64,000 nt of DNA from Spirochaeta sp. UBA5339 (GTDB lineage Bacteria > Spirochaetota > Spirochaetia > DSM-2461), in the NCBI GenBank assembly GCA_002408085.1, contig DHQL01000010.1:160096-224095 (forward strand). The letters are read 5' to 3'. Positions 1-8,029 of this stretch are shown here, piece by piece. A program made the position numbers and the translations under genes. Below the pieces are notes generated by a model. It had not been told where the DNA came from. It was given only the letters and a program-made list of their open reading frames with translations, and ran no database searches. How positions within the stretch are numbered: the stretch's first letter is position 1; each line of letters opens with the position of its first letter.

Positions 1-136
1 AGGGGATGGGCGATCCCTCCCCGGCAGCCCTAGCGGGCTCCCGGAAAGGGCCGGGCTCTGCGCCGGTTCCGTCCGGGACTGTGCCCGGACCGCTGCCGCG
101 CGGCTCCGATCCCTATCGCGTCGGGGGGATGAGATT
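1..136. other. GC-rich hairpin island at the window edge
   Basis: No convincing gene. The stretch is much richer in G and C than its surroundings and is packed with short inverted repeats. The clearest is GTCCGGG/CCCGGAC at 71-77 and 84-90 with a six-base loop. Others are CCCGG/CCGGG near 40-55 and AGCCC/GGGCT near 27-40. It lies just beyond the stop codon of the minus-strand permease gene. It may be a terminator or a REP-like intergenic element. No T-run follows the hairpins, and the left part of the context is outside the window. Confidence 0.45.
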
Positions 137-862
137 TCAGAACCAGGAGGAGATAAACAGGTTCAGTCCCAGAGCCAGAAGGAGGATCTTAATGATTATG
201 GTGAACTTTGAAACGGGAATCTTCCGGTTCAGATACTTTCCCAGAAAAATGGAGATACCCAGAACAGGAAGGGATAAAAGAAAGTAGTGCAGGACTTCCC
301 GACTGAGATTTCCTGCGGCAAGATGGCAGACCAGTGAAAAAAGATTGGTCACCAGAGCATAGCTCTGTATGGTAGCCCGGAAGAATTCAGGCCCCCAGTC
401 AGCCAGAGCGCCATAAAGGACAACCGGTGGACCGCTGATGTTAAAGGCACCGCCGAACACTCCGGAGACAAAACCGAACAGAAAAGCCCAATTAACGGAC
501 AAATCCTTCAGCTTCTTTACACTCATCAGATTAAGGACTGTAAAGCCGATAACCGCCATGGCCAGTACGGTCTTCAGAATACGCTCATCCCCGTACTTCA
601 GAAAAAAGACCCCGAAGGGAATTCCGATCAGAGCGGATACAATCAAACGCCAGGCGCTCTGCAGCTGAATCTTCCGCCAGTCGGTAATAACAACCGCCAC
701 GGCAATCACCGTAGAGAGCATTGTCATCAGGGGAGTGGCAACCTTCAGATCTATAAAGAGAGCCAGAAGCGGGAGGGAGATCAGGGCGCCTCCAAAGCTG
801 AAGGTCGACTGCACCAGAGTTGCCGAAAAGATGATTAACAGGACGGGGAGAAGGTTTTCCAT
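137..862 (-). CDS. TauE/SafE family membrane permease
   Basis: A 241-residue integral membrane protein, mostly hydrophobic with about seven to eight membrane segments. It has the two-half pattern of the TauE/SafE (sulfite exporter / DUF81) family. An FGGALISLP motif near residue 23 begins the first half, and a related FGGAFNISGPP motif near residue 135 begins the second. Family members move small anions or organic acids (sulfite, sulfoacetate and others) across the inner membrane. The substrate cannot be read from the sequence. Length is normal for the short form of the family. It follows the fucosidase on the same strand with an 86-bp gap, so co-transcription is possible but unproven. Confidence 0.85.
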   Translation of the reverse strand: MENLLPVLLIIFSATLVQSTFSFGGALISLPLLALFIDLKVATPLMTMLSTVIAVAVVITDWRKIQLQSAWRLIVSALIGIPFGVFFLKYGDERILKTVLAMAVIGFTVLNLMSVKKLKDLSVNWAFLFGFVSGVFGGAFNISGPPVVLYGALADWGPEFFRATIQSYALVTNLFSLVCHLAAGNLSREVLHYFLLSLPVLGISIFLGKYLNRKIPVSKFTIIIKILLLALGLNLFISSWF

Positions 863-948
863 TTCATCAGTTCCAACCTTTTTTGATTTTTAAGAACAGG
901 ACTGTCCGGCCAGCCTTTGACGGTAGGACAGCCCCGTCCCTAAGAGTG

Positions 949-2274
949 TTATTTCTCCCTGCCAGGGAATTTCAGAACAACAGCGGCATCGGCCGTCTTG
1001 TGTCCCCTGATATTCAGCTCAATTCCGGAATCCCGGTTCTTCCACTCCAGTTTCACACCCTTGTCCAGAAGAACAGGTTCTCCCTGAAGATCGTGAACAA
1101 AGACGTCAGTGTCCCCCTCTTTCAGGTTATCCAGGATCACATAGAGGTCAGAATCTTTGGCGGTAAAGTGAATGTCAGCGGCGGAAGTCTCAATGGAGAG
1201 ACGTCTGCTGCAGCGGGTTCCATAGATGGCTTCACCGTTCTTCGCGATCCATTCTCCCAGTCCCTCGAGTCTGGATGACTGGTTCTCGGGGATGGTTCCG
1301 TCAGCTTTGGGACCCACATTTATCAGAAGGTTACCGTTGTTGGCCACCGTAGACACCAGAAGGCTGATCAGCTTTTCCACAGAGATGATATGGCTGTCAT
1401 CCTCAACGGCATTGTATCCGAAGGAGAGTCCCAATCCCCGGCACATCTCCCACTTCTCTTCCCGGGAGACAGAGCCGTGCTTGTACTCTTTGGTACTGTA
1501 ATCCTTGAATAGACCGTTGAAGCGGTCGTCCACAACGCCGTCTTCACAGTTGTTGTAGTAGTAGGAGAGAAGATAGGGGAGCTGCCGCTCTCCCGCCTCG
1601 GGCCAGCCTATATCGTTCCAGAAGACAGAGGGCTTATAGTTGTCGATCAGCTCCAGGGACTGCTTGTAGGCATAGTCTGCATACTCATAGGTGGGACAGC
1701 AGTTCTGTTTGACATCCGCGTCCGTATAGATAGGGTCATCCGCATAGCGCCAGTCGATAATACCGGAGTAGTAGAGACCCATCTTCATATCCTCGGCGCG
1801 GACCGCTTCGGTCAGGTCCCCTACAAGGTCTCGCTTGGGACCGTAGTTTACGGAGTTGTAATCAGTGTGTTTACTGGGAAAGAGACAGAAGCCGTCGTGA
1901 TGCTTTGTCACCATAACAACGTACTTTGCTCCAGCCTGCTTAAAGAGCTTTGCCCACTGTTCGGGCCTGAAGTTCTCGGCTTTCCAGAGATCCCGGAAGT
2001 CCTCGTATTTGAAGTTCTTACCGTACTTTTCAATATGATAGTCGTAAGTAGGGCCCTCTCCCATCTTCAGGGAGTTGTAGTACCACTCGGCATAGGGGTT
2101 CTGGCAGAACCACTCCTCATCCTCAGCTTCACCCAGCTCAACCGTGGGAGTCGCAAAGGCAGGGACCGAATAGAGTCCCCAGTGAATGAATATTCCAAGT
2201 TTATAATCATCGTACCACTGTGGGATTTCATGGGTCCTTACGGACTCCCAGGTGGGACTGAATTTTTTCCTCAT
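949..2274 (-). CDS. Alpha-L-fucosidase, GH29
   Basis: A 441-residue glycoside hydrolase that removes alpha-linked L-fucose from glycans. The N-terminal barrel has GIFIHWG at about 27-33, TKHHDGF at 123-129 and FWNDIGWP at 218-225. Asp221 in the last motif is in the position of the GH29 catalytic nucleophile. The C-terminal part (about 345-441) looks like the usual small beta domain. There is no signal peptide, so it should act in the cytoplasm on imported oligosaccharides. The ATG is preceded by AAGGAG at suitable spacing. No fucose transporter or fucose catabolic gene is adjacent. The rhamnose system lies 18 kb away. Confidence 0.93.
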   Translation of the reverse strand: MRKKFSPTWESVRTHEIPQWYDDYKLGIFIHWGLYSVPAFATPTVELGEAEDEEWFCQNPYAEWYYNSLKMGEGPTYDYHIEKYGKNFKYEDFRDLWKAENFRPEQWAKLFKQAGAKYVVMVTKHHDGFCLFPSKHTDYNSVNYGPKRDLVGDLTEAVRAEDMKMGLYYSGIIDWRYADDPIYTDADVKQNCCPTYEYADYAYKQSLELIDNYKPSVFWNDIGWPEAGERQLPYLLSYYYNNCEDGVVDDRFNGLFKDYSTKEYKHGSVSREEKWEMCRGLGLSFGYNAVEDDSHIISVEKLISLLVSTVANNGNLLINVGPKADGTIPENQSSRLEGLGEWIAKNGEAIYGTRCSRRLSIETSAADIHFTAKDSDLYVILDNLKEGDTDVFVHDLQGEPVLLDKGVKLEWKNRDSGIELNIRGHKTADAAVVLKFPGREK

Positions 2275-2441
2275 TTCTATCTCCTTAATCCATGAATCAG
2301 AAAGCCGCTAAAGGGCATCAGCGGACATATTATCATGAGATTTTTCATAGTGGTGTAAAAAATGAGAAGCTTATCTATTCAGTTTCTGCGCTAAAGCTAT
2401 CAATTTTGCATTTCTGAGAGCAGAATCATCCCCCGGGATGA

Positions 2442-3068
2442 TCAGGATATAGAGAGATCGCTGATCTCTTCCATTCCGGTAAAGTCAAAAAAGGCGGAGT
2501 AGAAGCGCTCGGTTCCTTCGATGTAGCCGTTACTGTCATACTCCTTAAAGCCAAGATCATTGATCTCAATTCCTTTAGAGGAAAACCTGATTGTTCCTGC
2601 TGTGGTAAAGAGTGTTTTATCCCGGTCAGCATAGAGAGTCACACCGGCACGCCCTTCGATCAGGCTCCACCCCTCCCCGTCATAGACAATGGCATTATAC
2701 AGATCATTCGCCTCATCCAGGCTCAGAACGGTGTAGGTTTGCTCAGGTGGAAAATTCCCGCCGGGCTGCGAATAAAAATCAATTTCCACAATGGAATTGT
2801 TATCTGAATCCGACAGTACCAATGTATGAACGCCGGACAATGCGGCGTTTTCAATCTCCCAGTGATAGGTGGCAAACTGATTTCCAAAGGCATTTATTGA
2901 ACTGCCGGTTACAGCACTGGAAGAATTACTTCCGGGCATGGTTTCCCGGATACTGATCGTGGAATCGGTGGACAGGGGGCTTATTCCATTTGTTGAAGAT
3001 ATGTTAGTGGTCATACATCCTGTCAGAAGGACAGCCGGTACCAGAAGGCTATATAAGTTGATTTTCAT
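2442..3068 (-). CDS. Small secreted lipoprotein of unknown function
   Basis: About 208 residues from the chosen ATG (3068), which has GGAG six bases upstream. An alternative ATG at 3080 has AGGA at 8 bases. A short basic start and hydrophobic stretch end in VLLTGC, a lipobox, so the mature protein should be anchored by a lipidated cysteine. The body is rich in Ser/Thr and predicted strands, with no family I recognise. An 8-bp inverted repeat (ATCATCCC/GGGATGAT) overlaps its stop codon and could end the transcript. Function unknown. Confidence 0.7.
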   Translation of the reverse strand: MKINLYSLLVPAVLLTGCMTTNISSTNGISPLSTDSTISIRETMPGSNSSSAVTGSSINAFGNQFATYHWEIENAALSGVHTLVLSDSDNNSIVEIDFYSQPGGNFPPEQTYTVLSLDEANDLYNAIVYDGEGWSLIEGRAGVTLYADRDKTLFTTAGTIRFSSKGIEINDLGFKEYDSNGYIEGTERFYSAFFDFTGMEEISDLSIS

Positions 3069-3160
3069 TTTGAACTCCATAGTTAAAGTCCTATGAACAT
3101 ATTTCAAGAATGCCGTTTCAACAATATCTATGAACGCTTTTTAGTGCAGATAAACTTCCA

Positions 3161-3862
3161 TCAGATCCTGTGCCCCTTCGGCAGAATCATATAGCGGGGT
3201 ATCCGGATATGGGAGGGTTTGGCCATAATCTCCACCACGGCTTCGGCTATATCTTCGGGAGTCAGGGTATCTGAGATATCCATAAGTTCAGCAGGCTGGA
3301 CATCCCAGTCCCGGTGGAGGTTTGTCTGTACCAGTCCCGGTTCCAGACAGGTGATCTGAATATCCGTGTCAGCAAGCTCCATCCTCAGGGATTCGGCAAG
3401 GGCCTCCAGGGCATGATTGCACCCCGCGTAGGCACCGGCGGTCTCCCTGGTTTTGGTGCCAAGAACACTTGAAGTGATAAAGACATGTCCCCTCCCTTTC
3501 TTCTTGAAGTATTTGAGAAAGGTGTAGATCAGACGGTAGGAGGCTTCCACCTTCAGACGGGCCATTCGGCACATCTTCTCAATATCGATCTCTTCGATGG
3601 TGCCCGACTCCAGACTGCCCGCATTCACAAAGAGGTAGTCGCAGCCCCCGAAACGGCTGACGGCCTTATCAAGCAGAACCGAGGGGGTTTCCTCCCTCAT
3701 CAGATCCTTGTCCACGACCTCAAGAGTATCAGAGTTTTCAAAGTGCCTGGAGCAGGTCCTCCCGCTCAGCACAAGCTGATAACCCTCCGAGTTTAGAGCG
3801 CTGGCTATACCCTTTCCGATTCCGCTGCTTGCTCCGGTGATTACCGCGACTTTCTGATCCAT
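3161..3862 (-). CDS. Short-chain dehydrogenase/reductase with altered active site
   Basis: A 233-residue Rossmann-fold SDR. The nucleotide-binding motif TGASSGIG is at 9-16, NAG at 80-82, catalytic-type Ser at 131/132 and the PG motif near 175. In the classical YxxxK active site, Tyr145 is present but the lysine is replaced by Asn149 (YAGCN). The codon is AAT in the DNA. Loss of this lysine usually removes or changes SDR dehydrogenase activity, so the protein may be a non-catalytic binder or use another proton relay. It appears to be a single-gene unit with no pathway neighbours, so the substrate is unknown. Confidence 0.85.
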   Translation of the reverse strand: MDQKVAVITGASSGIGKGIASALNSEGYQLVLSGRTCSRHFENSDTLEVVDKDLMREETPSVLLDKAVSRFGGCDYLFVNAGSLESGTIEEIDIEKMCRMARLKVEASYRLIYTFLKYFKKKGRGHVFITSSVLGTKTRETAGAYAGCNHALEALAESLRMELADTDIQITCLEPGLVQTNLHRDWDVQPAELMDISDTLTPEDIAEAVVEIMAKPSHIRIPRYMILPKGHRI

Positions 3863-3945
3863 TGCAACCTCCTGACTTATTTTCTCTTTTTAAGTATAGG
3901 CTACTTTAGGAATCAACCAGAATATAACATTCAGATACATAAATA

Positions 3946-3972
3946 AAAAGGAAGCCATTACAGCTTCCTTTT
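3946..3972 (-). terminator. Intrinsic terminator of the 156-residue lipoprotein gene
   Basis: AAAAGGAAGC at 3946-3955 pairs with GCTTCCTTTT at 3963-3972 around a seven-base loop. Read on the minus strand the stem is followed by a T-rich run. It lies 27 bases past the stop of the gene ending at 3999. Confidence 0.75.
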
Positions 3973-3998
3973 ATGTTAACTGAATAGTGAAACTTTAA

Positions 3999-4469
3999 TT
4001 ATGGATAAACAAGCTTAAAACTACCAGAAGTTGTGATCTGCTCAGAACTGAAGTCTCCTGTTTGAATATTAGCAGTGAATTTCTGAAAAACTGCATTGCT
4101 GAAGGAAACATTCATTCCTGACACAGTAAGTACTCCACTAACAGATTGATACCAGTACTGGATATTCCCATCCAGATATCCAAACTGAAGATCAGCTGCT
4201 CCTACAGCATACTCTGCAGTAAACTGGTAGTCCCCACTGGCTGGTATAGCAGTCTCACTAGCCAGATATAAATCTGCGAACTCTCCTAGTTCAGTATACC
4301 CGTCAAAATTTTCATAATTATCGAAATTGGTTATATCTCCGTCAAAATCAAAGTACGTTAGGGAGGAAATACTAAGTGCACCAAAATCAGAAGCTTTTGA
4401 GTCCGAATCACAACCAAAAAACTGAACTGAAGAAAACATAACCAGAAGAAGAATCGAGATTTTTTTCAT
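3999..4469 (-). CDS. AT-rich small lipoprotein of unknown function
   Basis: A 156-residue protein with a basic start, a hydrophobic core and a QFFGC lipobox, so it is probably a lipidated envelope protein. The mature part is acidic and rich in Asp, Ser, Phe and Tyr, with a Gly/aromatic strand pattern. I recognise no family. The gene is visibly richer in A and T than its neighbours, and its codon choice (AAA, TTT, ACA) differs. Recent acquisition or weak selection are possible explanations. It has its own terminator and a leader of about 130 bases that carries the terminator of the next gene upstream. Confidence 0.65.
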   Translation of the reverse strand: MKKISILLLVMFSSVQFFGCDSDSKASDFGALSISSLTYFDFDGDITNFDNYENFDGYTELGEFADLYLASETAIPASGDYQFTAEYAVGAADLQFGYLDGNIQYWYQSVSGVLTVSGMNVSFSNAVFQKFTANIQTGDFSSEQITTSGSFKLVYP

Positions 4470-4593
4470 TTAGAACTCCTATTTATTAGTAAATCAATAA
4501 TAAATATACAGGCATATGAAGAATTGTCACACCTTTTTGTGAACATATTTCACTTTAGTGATGAATTAATGCATATATGGTTTAGAGAAAGGA

Positions 4594-4632
4594 GCTCAAA
4601 ATAAATAGCCCCGGTGAGTGCCGGGGCTATTT
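4594..4632 (-). terminator. Intrinsic terminator of the 5'-nucleotidase gene
   Basis: A 12-bp perfect stem, AAATAGCCCCGG at 4603-4614 with its complement at 4621-4632, has a six-base loop. Read on the minus strand it runs into a T-rich tail (ATTTATTTT). It lies 22 bases beyond the stop at 4654. Confidence 0.9.
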
Positions 4633-4653
4633 GATAAACTAAGAATCAGGTTA

Positions 4654-6531
4654 TCAGCGTCCGGCGTTGCCCATATTGATCTGGTTCTCAATGGCCCGGG
4701 CGGCCAGGTCTTCGGGAATAAGCTTCCAGTTCTGCTCGATATCATCCTTGCCCCAGCTCTTCTTCTCCTTCAGGTACTCAACCATCAGGTCCCGCATGGC
4801 CAGCTGTGAGATATAGGTGGTCTTGGCCTTCAGCTCGGTTCCGTCCATGGCGCCGCATGCGGCAAGGTGTCCTCCTCCGCCGTTGTAGCGGTAGGAGTTG
4901 AGGGTCACATTGTAGGTCTTCTCAAGATCAAAGGGTGTGCCGTTCATATTCTTCATATTGACGATTCTGCTGCCCGGCTCCTTTGTCAAATCGATGTCGT
5001 ACATAAATCCCTGGGCCATATCGTAGTTATAGCCCCGGACATCGGGGTTCACCAGGGGGACCGAGTCTACATTGTCTTCGGTAATCACATTGAAGTAGTT
5101 TGATGAGTACTCCAGATAGTCCTTGATCTGCTGTCCTGTCAGTTCAAGGGCGTTCAGGAAGTTTTCATAGATATAGATACCTGCGATATTACCCACGGTG
5201 ATATCCCCTTTGGGTATCTTCAGGGAGGCGTTGAAGGTTGCGGCAATGCTGATCTCGGCGTCCGAGAAGTGTCTCTGGGTCTCGTGGATCAGGTCAACGA
5301 TCTCGCTCTCCTCGTAGTAGGAGCGTAGTCCGAGGATATCATTTTCCGCCTGGGCGACCACTTCCGAGGCATAGGCCCTGGAGCCATCTATATAGCTGGC
5401 CATATAGGCGAGCATTGCGGGATCTTCCTCAACTCCCTCCATGGAGTATGTCATAACCTTAATATCATCTACGGCCCAGCGGCCGTCCTGTTCGGAAACA
5501 GAGATCTGAAGCTGTCCCAGGTGGCTTCCCCAGTTCTGGGCCTGGAGGAATTTAACACCCCGGATGTCGTTGCCGTACTCTCCGTCCCTGTACTCGGTGT
5601 TCTGGGTATCGTCAATGAGCTTGTGAGAGTGGGCGGTGATAATGGCGTCAAATCCGGAAGGTCCTGAGCCGACGGCCTCGGCCACAAGGCGGGAGGCATT
5701 GGGGATGGGAACACCCGAGGAGTCTGCCTTTTCGGAGTCATAGGCGTCATTCATGCCGGCATGGAAGACACCGATCAGAACATCAACCTTCTCCACATCC
5801 CGCAGAATCTCTACATAGCGCTCGGCGCTCTCAACCATATCACGGTAGACCTGATCCTCATGGGTGCTTTCTGCCAGCCACATGGGGATTCCGGGAGTGG
5901 TCATTCCAAGAAAACCGATCCTGACCCCTTCGATCTCCTTCACATAGTAGGGAAGGTAGTAGGGATTGTCTGTCTGTTTCCACTCTGTATTGGCTGAGAT
6001 AACGGCAATGCCCCTGGCGGCCATCTCGTTGGCCACCTTGTTGGCGACCTCATTTCCCTGCTCCACCTCGTGGTTGCCGGGGGCCCATATGGTGTAGCCC
6101 ATCTCCCCCATCATCCGGGGCATGGGATTCTCAACTTCCGTATCTATAAAGTTGTAGTAGTAGGAGAGGAGGGTTCCCTGGATTGTATCACCGGCGGAAA
6201 CCAGCATGGAATTGGGGTACTCGGCGGACTTCTCCTTGTAGAGGGTGGAAACTCTGGCCAGTCCGCTGGGAACGGGATTGCCCCGGTAGGAACGGGGAGC
6301 ACTCTGACCGAAGTCCCAGTCAAAGACCCAGCCGTGCTCGTCGTTTGTGGAAAACACATTTATCTCAACAGCGGCTCCCGCGGGAGCGACAGCTGCTTCT
6401 CGTTCTACAGGTGTAAAGGACGTCAGAGGGTACTGAACATCCGATGCATCCACGGGTTTGGCCCCGGTGGCGCAGGCGAAGATCAGAACTGACAGAAAGA
6501 TCAGTCCTGTGATCCGGAATATTTTTTTCAT
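4654..6531 (-). CDS. 5'-nucleotidase / UDP-sugar hydrolase family lipoprotein
   Basis: A 625-residue exported enzyme of the metallophosphoesterase plus 5'-nucleotidase C-terminal family, which dephosphorylates nucleotides or nucleotide sugars outside the cytoplasm. A lipobox IFAC puts the lipidated Cys at 20. Metal-site motifs are visible: TNDEHG near 62-67, GDTIQG near 114-119, GNHE at 152-155 and AHSH near residue 300. The C-terminal nucleotide-binding domain has an RYNGGGGH motif near 560. The first motif has Glu (DEHG) where many members have Phe or Leu. Length fits the family. It has its own terminator and likely serves nucleotide scavenging. Confidence 0.9.
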   Translation of the reverse strand: MKKIFRITGLIFLSVLIFACATGAKPVDASDVQYPLTSFTPVEREAAVAPAGAAVEINVFSTNDEHGWVFDWDFGQSAPRSYRGNPVPSGLARVSTLYKEKSAEYPNSMLVSAGDTIQGTLLSYYYNFIDTEVENPMPRMMGEMGYTIWAPGNHEVEQGNEVANKVANEMAARGIAVISANTEWKQTDNPYYLPYYVKEIEGVRIGFLGMTTPGIPMWLAESTHEDQVYRDMVESAERYVEILRDVEKVDVLIGVFHAGMNDAYDSEKADSSGVPIPNASRLVAEAVGSGPSGFDAIITAHSHKLIDDTQNTEYRDGEYGNDIRGVKFLQAQNWGSHLGQLQISVSEQDGRWAVDDIKVMTYSMEGVEEDPAMLAYMASYIDGSRAYASEVVAQAENDILGLRSYYEESEIVDLIHETQRHFSDAEISIAATFNASLKIPKGDITVGNIAGIYIYENFLNALELTGQQIKDYLEYSSNYFNVITEDNVDSVPLVNPDVRGYNYDMAQGFMYDIDLTKEPGSRIVNMKNMNGTPFDLEKTYNVTLNSYRYNGGGGHLAACGAMDGTELKAKTTYISQLAMRDLMVEYLKEKKSWGKDDIEQNWKLIPEDLAARAIENQINMGNAGR

Positions 6532-6578
6532 AACACAACTCCTTAAACAGTCTGCTTCCTGATGAAGCGGTAAAGGGA

Positions 6579-6599
6579 AGCATCACCAACAATGATGCT
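6579..6599 (-). terminator. Probable terminator of the chemoreceptor gene
   Basis: A seven-base-pair stem AGCATCA/TGATGCT with a seven-base loop. On the minus strand it is followed by TCCCTTT. It lies about 80 bases beyond the stop at 6679, and the T-run is imperfect. Confidence 0.45.
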
Positions 6600-6678
6600 C
6601 CTCTATCAATCAATTAACAACTGTTTAAAGTTAGAAATCGGAGAATTTCCTCTTTCTCAATGGATTCCGGTCCTGAGA

Positions 6679-7938
6679 TTACTGCTTAACAAACTCCTCC
6701 AGATTCATATCCGCCGCCAGAACATGGGGCCTGCCGTTGTAGACGCAGGGAACCGAGATGGTAAGGCAGAGATGGTTCACCGCCGTGGAGAGGTAGATAT
6801 TGGAGATATAGCTGCCACCTGAACTCTCCAGCTGGCTGAAGTAGGGGCGGAGGCTCCGGTCGGCACCCTTTCCTCCCCCGTCGATCTGATCTCTGAAGTC
6901 GGGATGAACCGCATTGTCCTCAACCTGTACTCCCTTCTCATCCATAAGGTAGAGAAGCTCCATATAGGGGAAGACTTCAAACTCGGCCTCAAGAGTCTCT
7001 TTCAGGGATTCATCACTCTCCTTCAGGCCTTCGGCAATGGTCTTTACCGATTCAAGAGCCCTGTCATGCCAGTCCAGACGGATGCTGCCGATGTCCTCCA
7101 GAGTACTGCGGACAACATTGTGAAGGTCACCGGACTCCCCTGTAATCTTGTTGATCTCATCGGCAGAGCTGTGCACCGAACTCAGGATGCTGTCGGCGGA
7201 GATCTGGCGGTTTTCGTTCCGCTGAACCATGGAGTCCATCAGCTCCTGTATCCGCCCTACCTGCTGGGCCATCTCCCTGTTCTGTTCCTCAATCTTCAGA
7301 AAGTTTTCATAGATGCCGCCGGCATCGCTGCGGCTCTCTTTCAGGGTTTCAGCGGAGGTGGAGAATAGATCCTGGAGTCCCGTAGAGGCCGTTTCAAACT
7401 GTCCGATAATATGCCGTACCCGGTCTGCGGAAACCGCCGTCTCCTGGGAGAGCTTCTTCATCTCTCTGGTTATTACCGAGAATCCGAGTCCTGCCTCCCC
7501 ACGGCGGGCTGCTTCGATGGCGCCGTTGATGGAAAGTACATCCAGCCGGCTGGAGATATCCAGAATCATCCCGGTCAGACGGGAGATGTCTCCGGCGCTT
7601 CTTGTAAACTCCTCAAGAAAGGAGGTCGCCTTTGAGATAGAGTCGGAGAGGACTTCCATATTTTCCAGATAGAGCTTCTGTCTCTCCCTTCCCTCCCGGG
7701 ATGCTTCATCCGCCAGAGAGGCTCTTTTGTTAAGGGAGGAGGTCTCCTCAAGAATAGTCAGGGCTTCCCGACCTGTATCAAGATTCTCTCTCTGCACATT
7801 TTCGGCCTGTTTTTTCTGATCCGAGAAGATACTGCTCAGGGATGAGCTGTGGCTGTTGAGTCCGAATCCGCTGCGTGAGACCTGAACCATCTGGCGGATC
7901 AGGTTCTTCATAAAGTCGTGAGAAAGTCTAAGTTCCAT
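6679..7938 (-). CDS. Soluble methyl-accepting chemotaxis protein with C-terminal sensor domain
   Basis: A 419-residue chemoreceptor-like protein. The signalling hairpin core is recognisable near residues 125-170 (LDVLSINGAIEAARRGEAG, then GFSVITREMKKLSQE), flanked by long coiled-coil helices. No membrane segment is visible, so it should be cytoplasmic. Residues from about 305 to 419 form a separate mixed alpha/beta domain that resembles a Cache/PDC-type sensor half, which places the sensor after the signalling module. It is transcribed divergently from a YesM-type kinase gene across 91 bp. No CheA, CheW or CheR gene is nearby. Ligand unknown. Confidence 0.82.
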   Translation of the reverse strand: MELRLSHDFMKNLIRQMVQVSRSGFGLNSHSSSLSSIFSDQKKQAENVQRENLDTGREALTILEETSSLNKRASLADEASREGRERQKLYLENMEVLSDSISKATSFLEEFTRSAGDISRLTGMILDISSRLDVLSINGAIEAARRGEAGLGFSVITREMKKLSQETAVSADRVRHIIGQFETASTGLQDLFSTSAETLKESRSDAGGIYENFLKIEEQNREMAQQVGRIQELMDSMVQRNENRQISADSILSSVHSSADEINKITGESGDLHNVVRSTLEDIGSIRLDWHDRALESVKTIAEGLKESDESLKETLEAEFEVFPYMELLYLMDEKGVQVEDNAVHPDFRDQIDGGGKGADRSLRPYFSQLESSGGSYISNIYLSTAVNHLCLTISVPCVYNGRPHVLAADMNLEEFVKQ

Positions 7939-8029
7939 CTTGATTTTAATCCTGAGTTATTAATTTGGTGACAGCATAACCTGAATATGAAAAGGGAACA
8001 ACAATTTTTATAGCCCCTTTCTCATTGCC

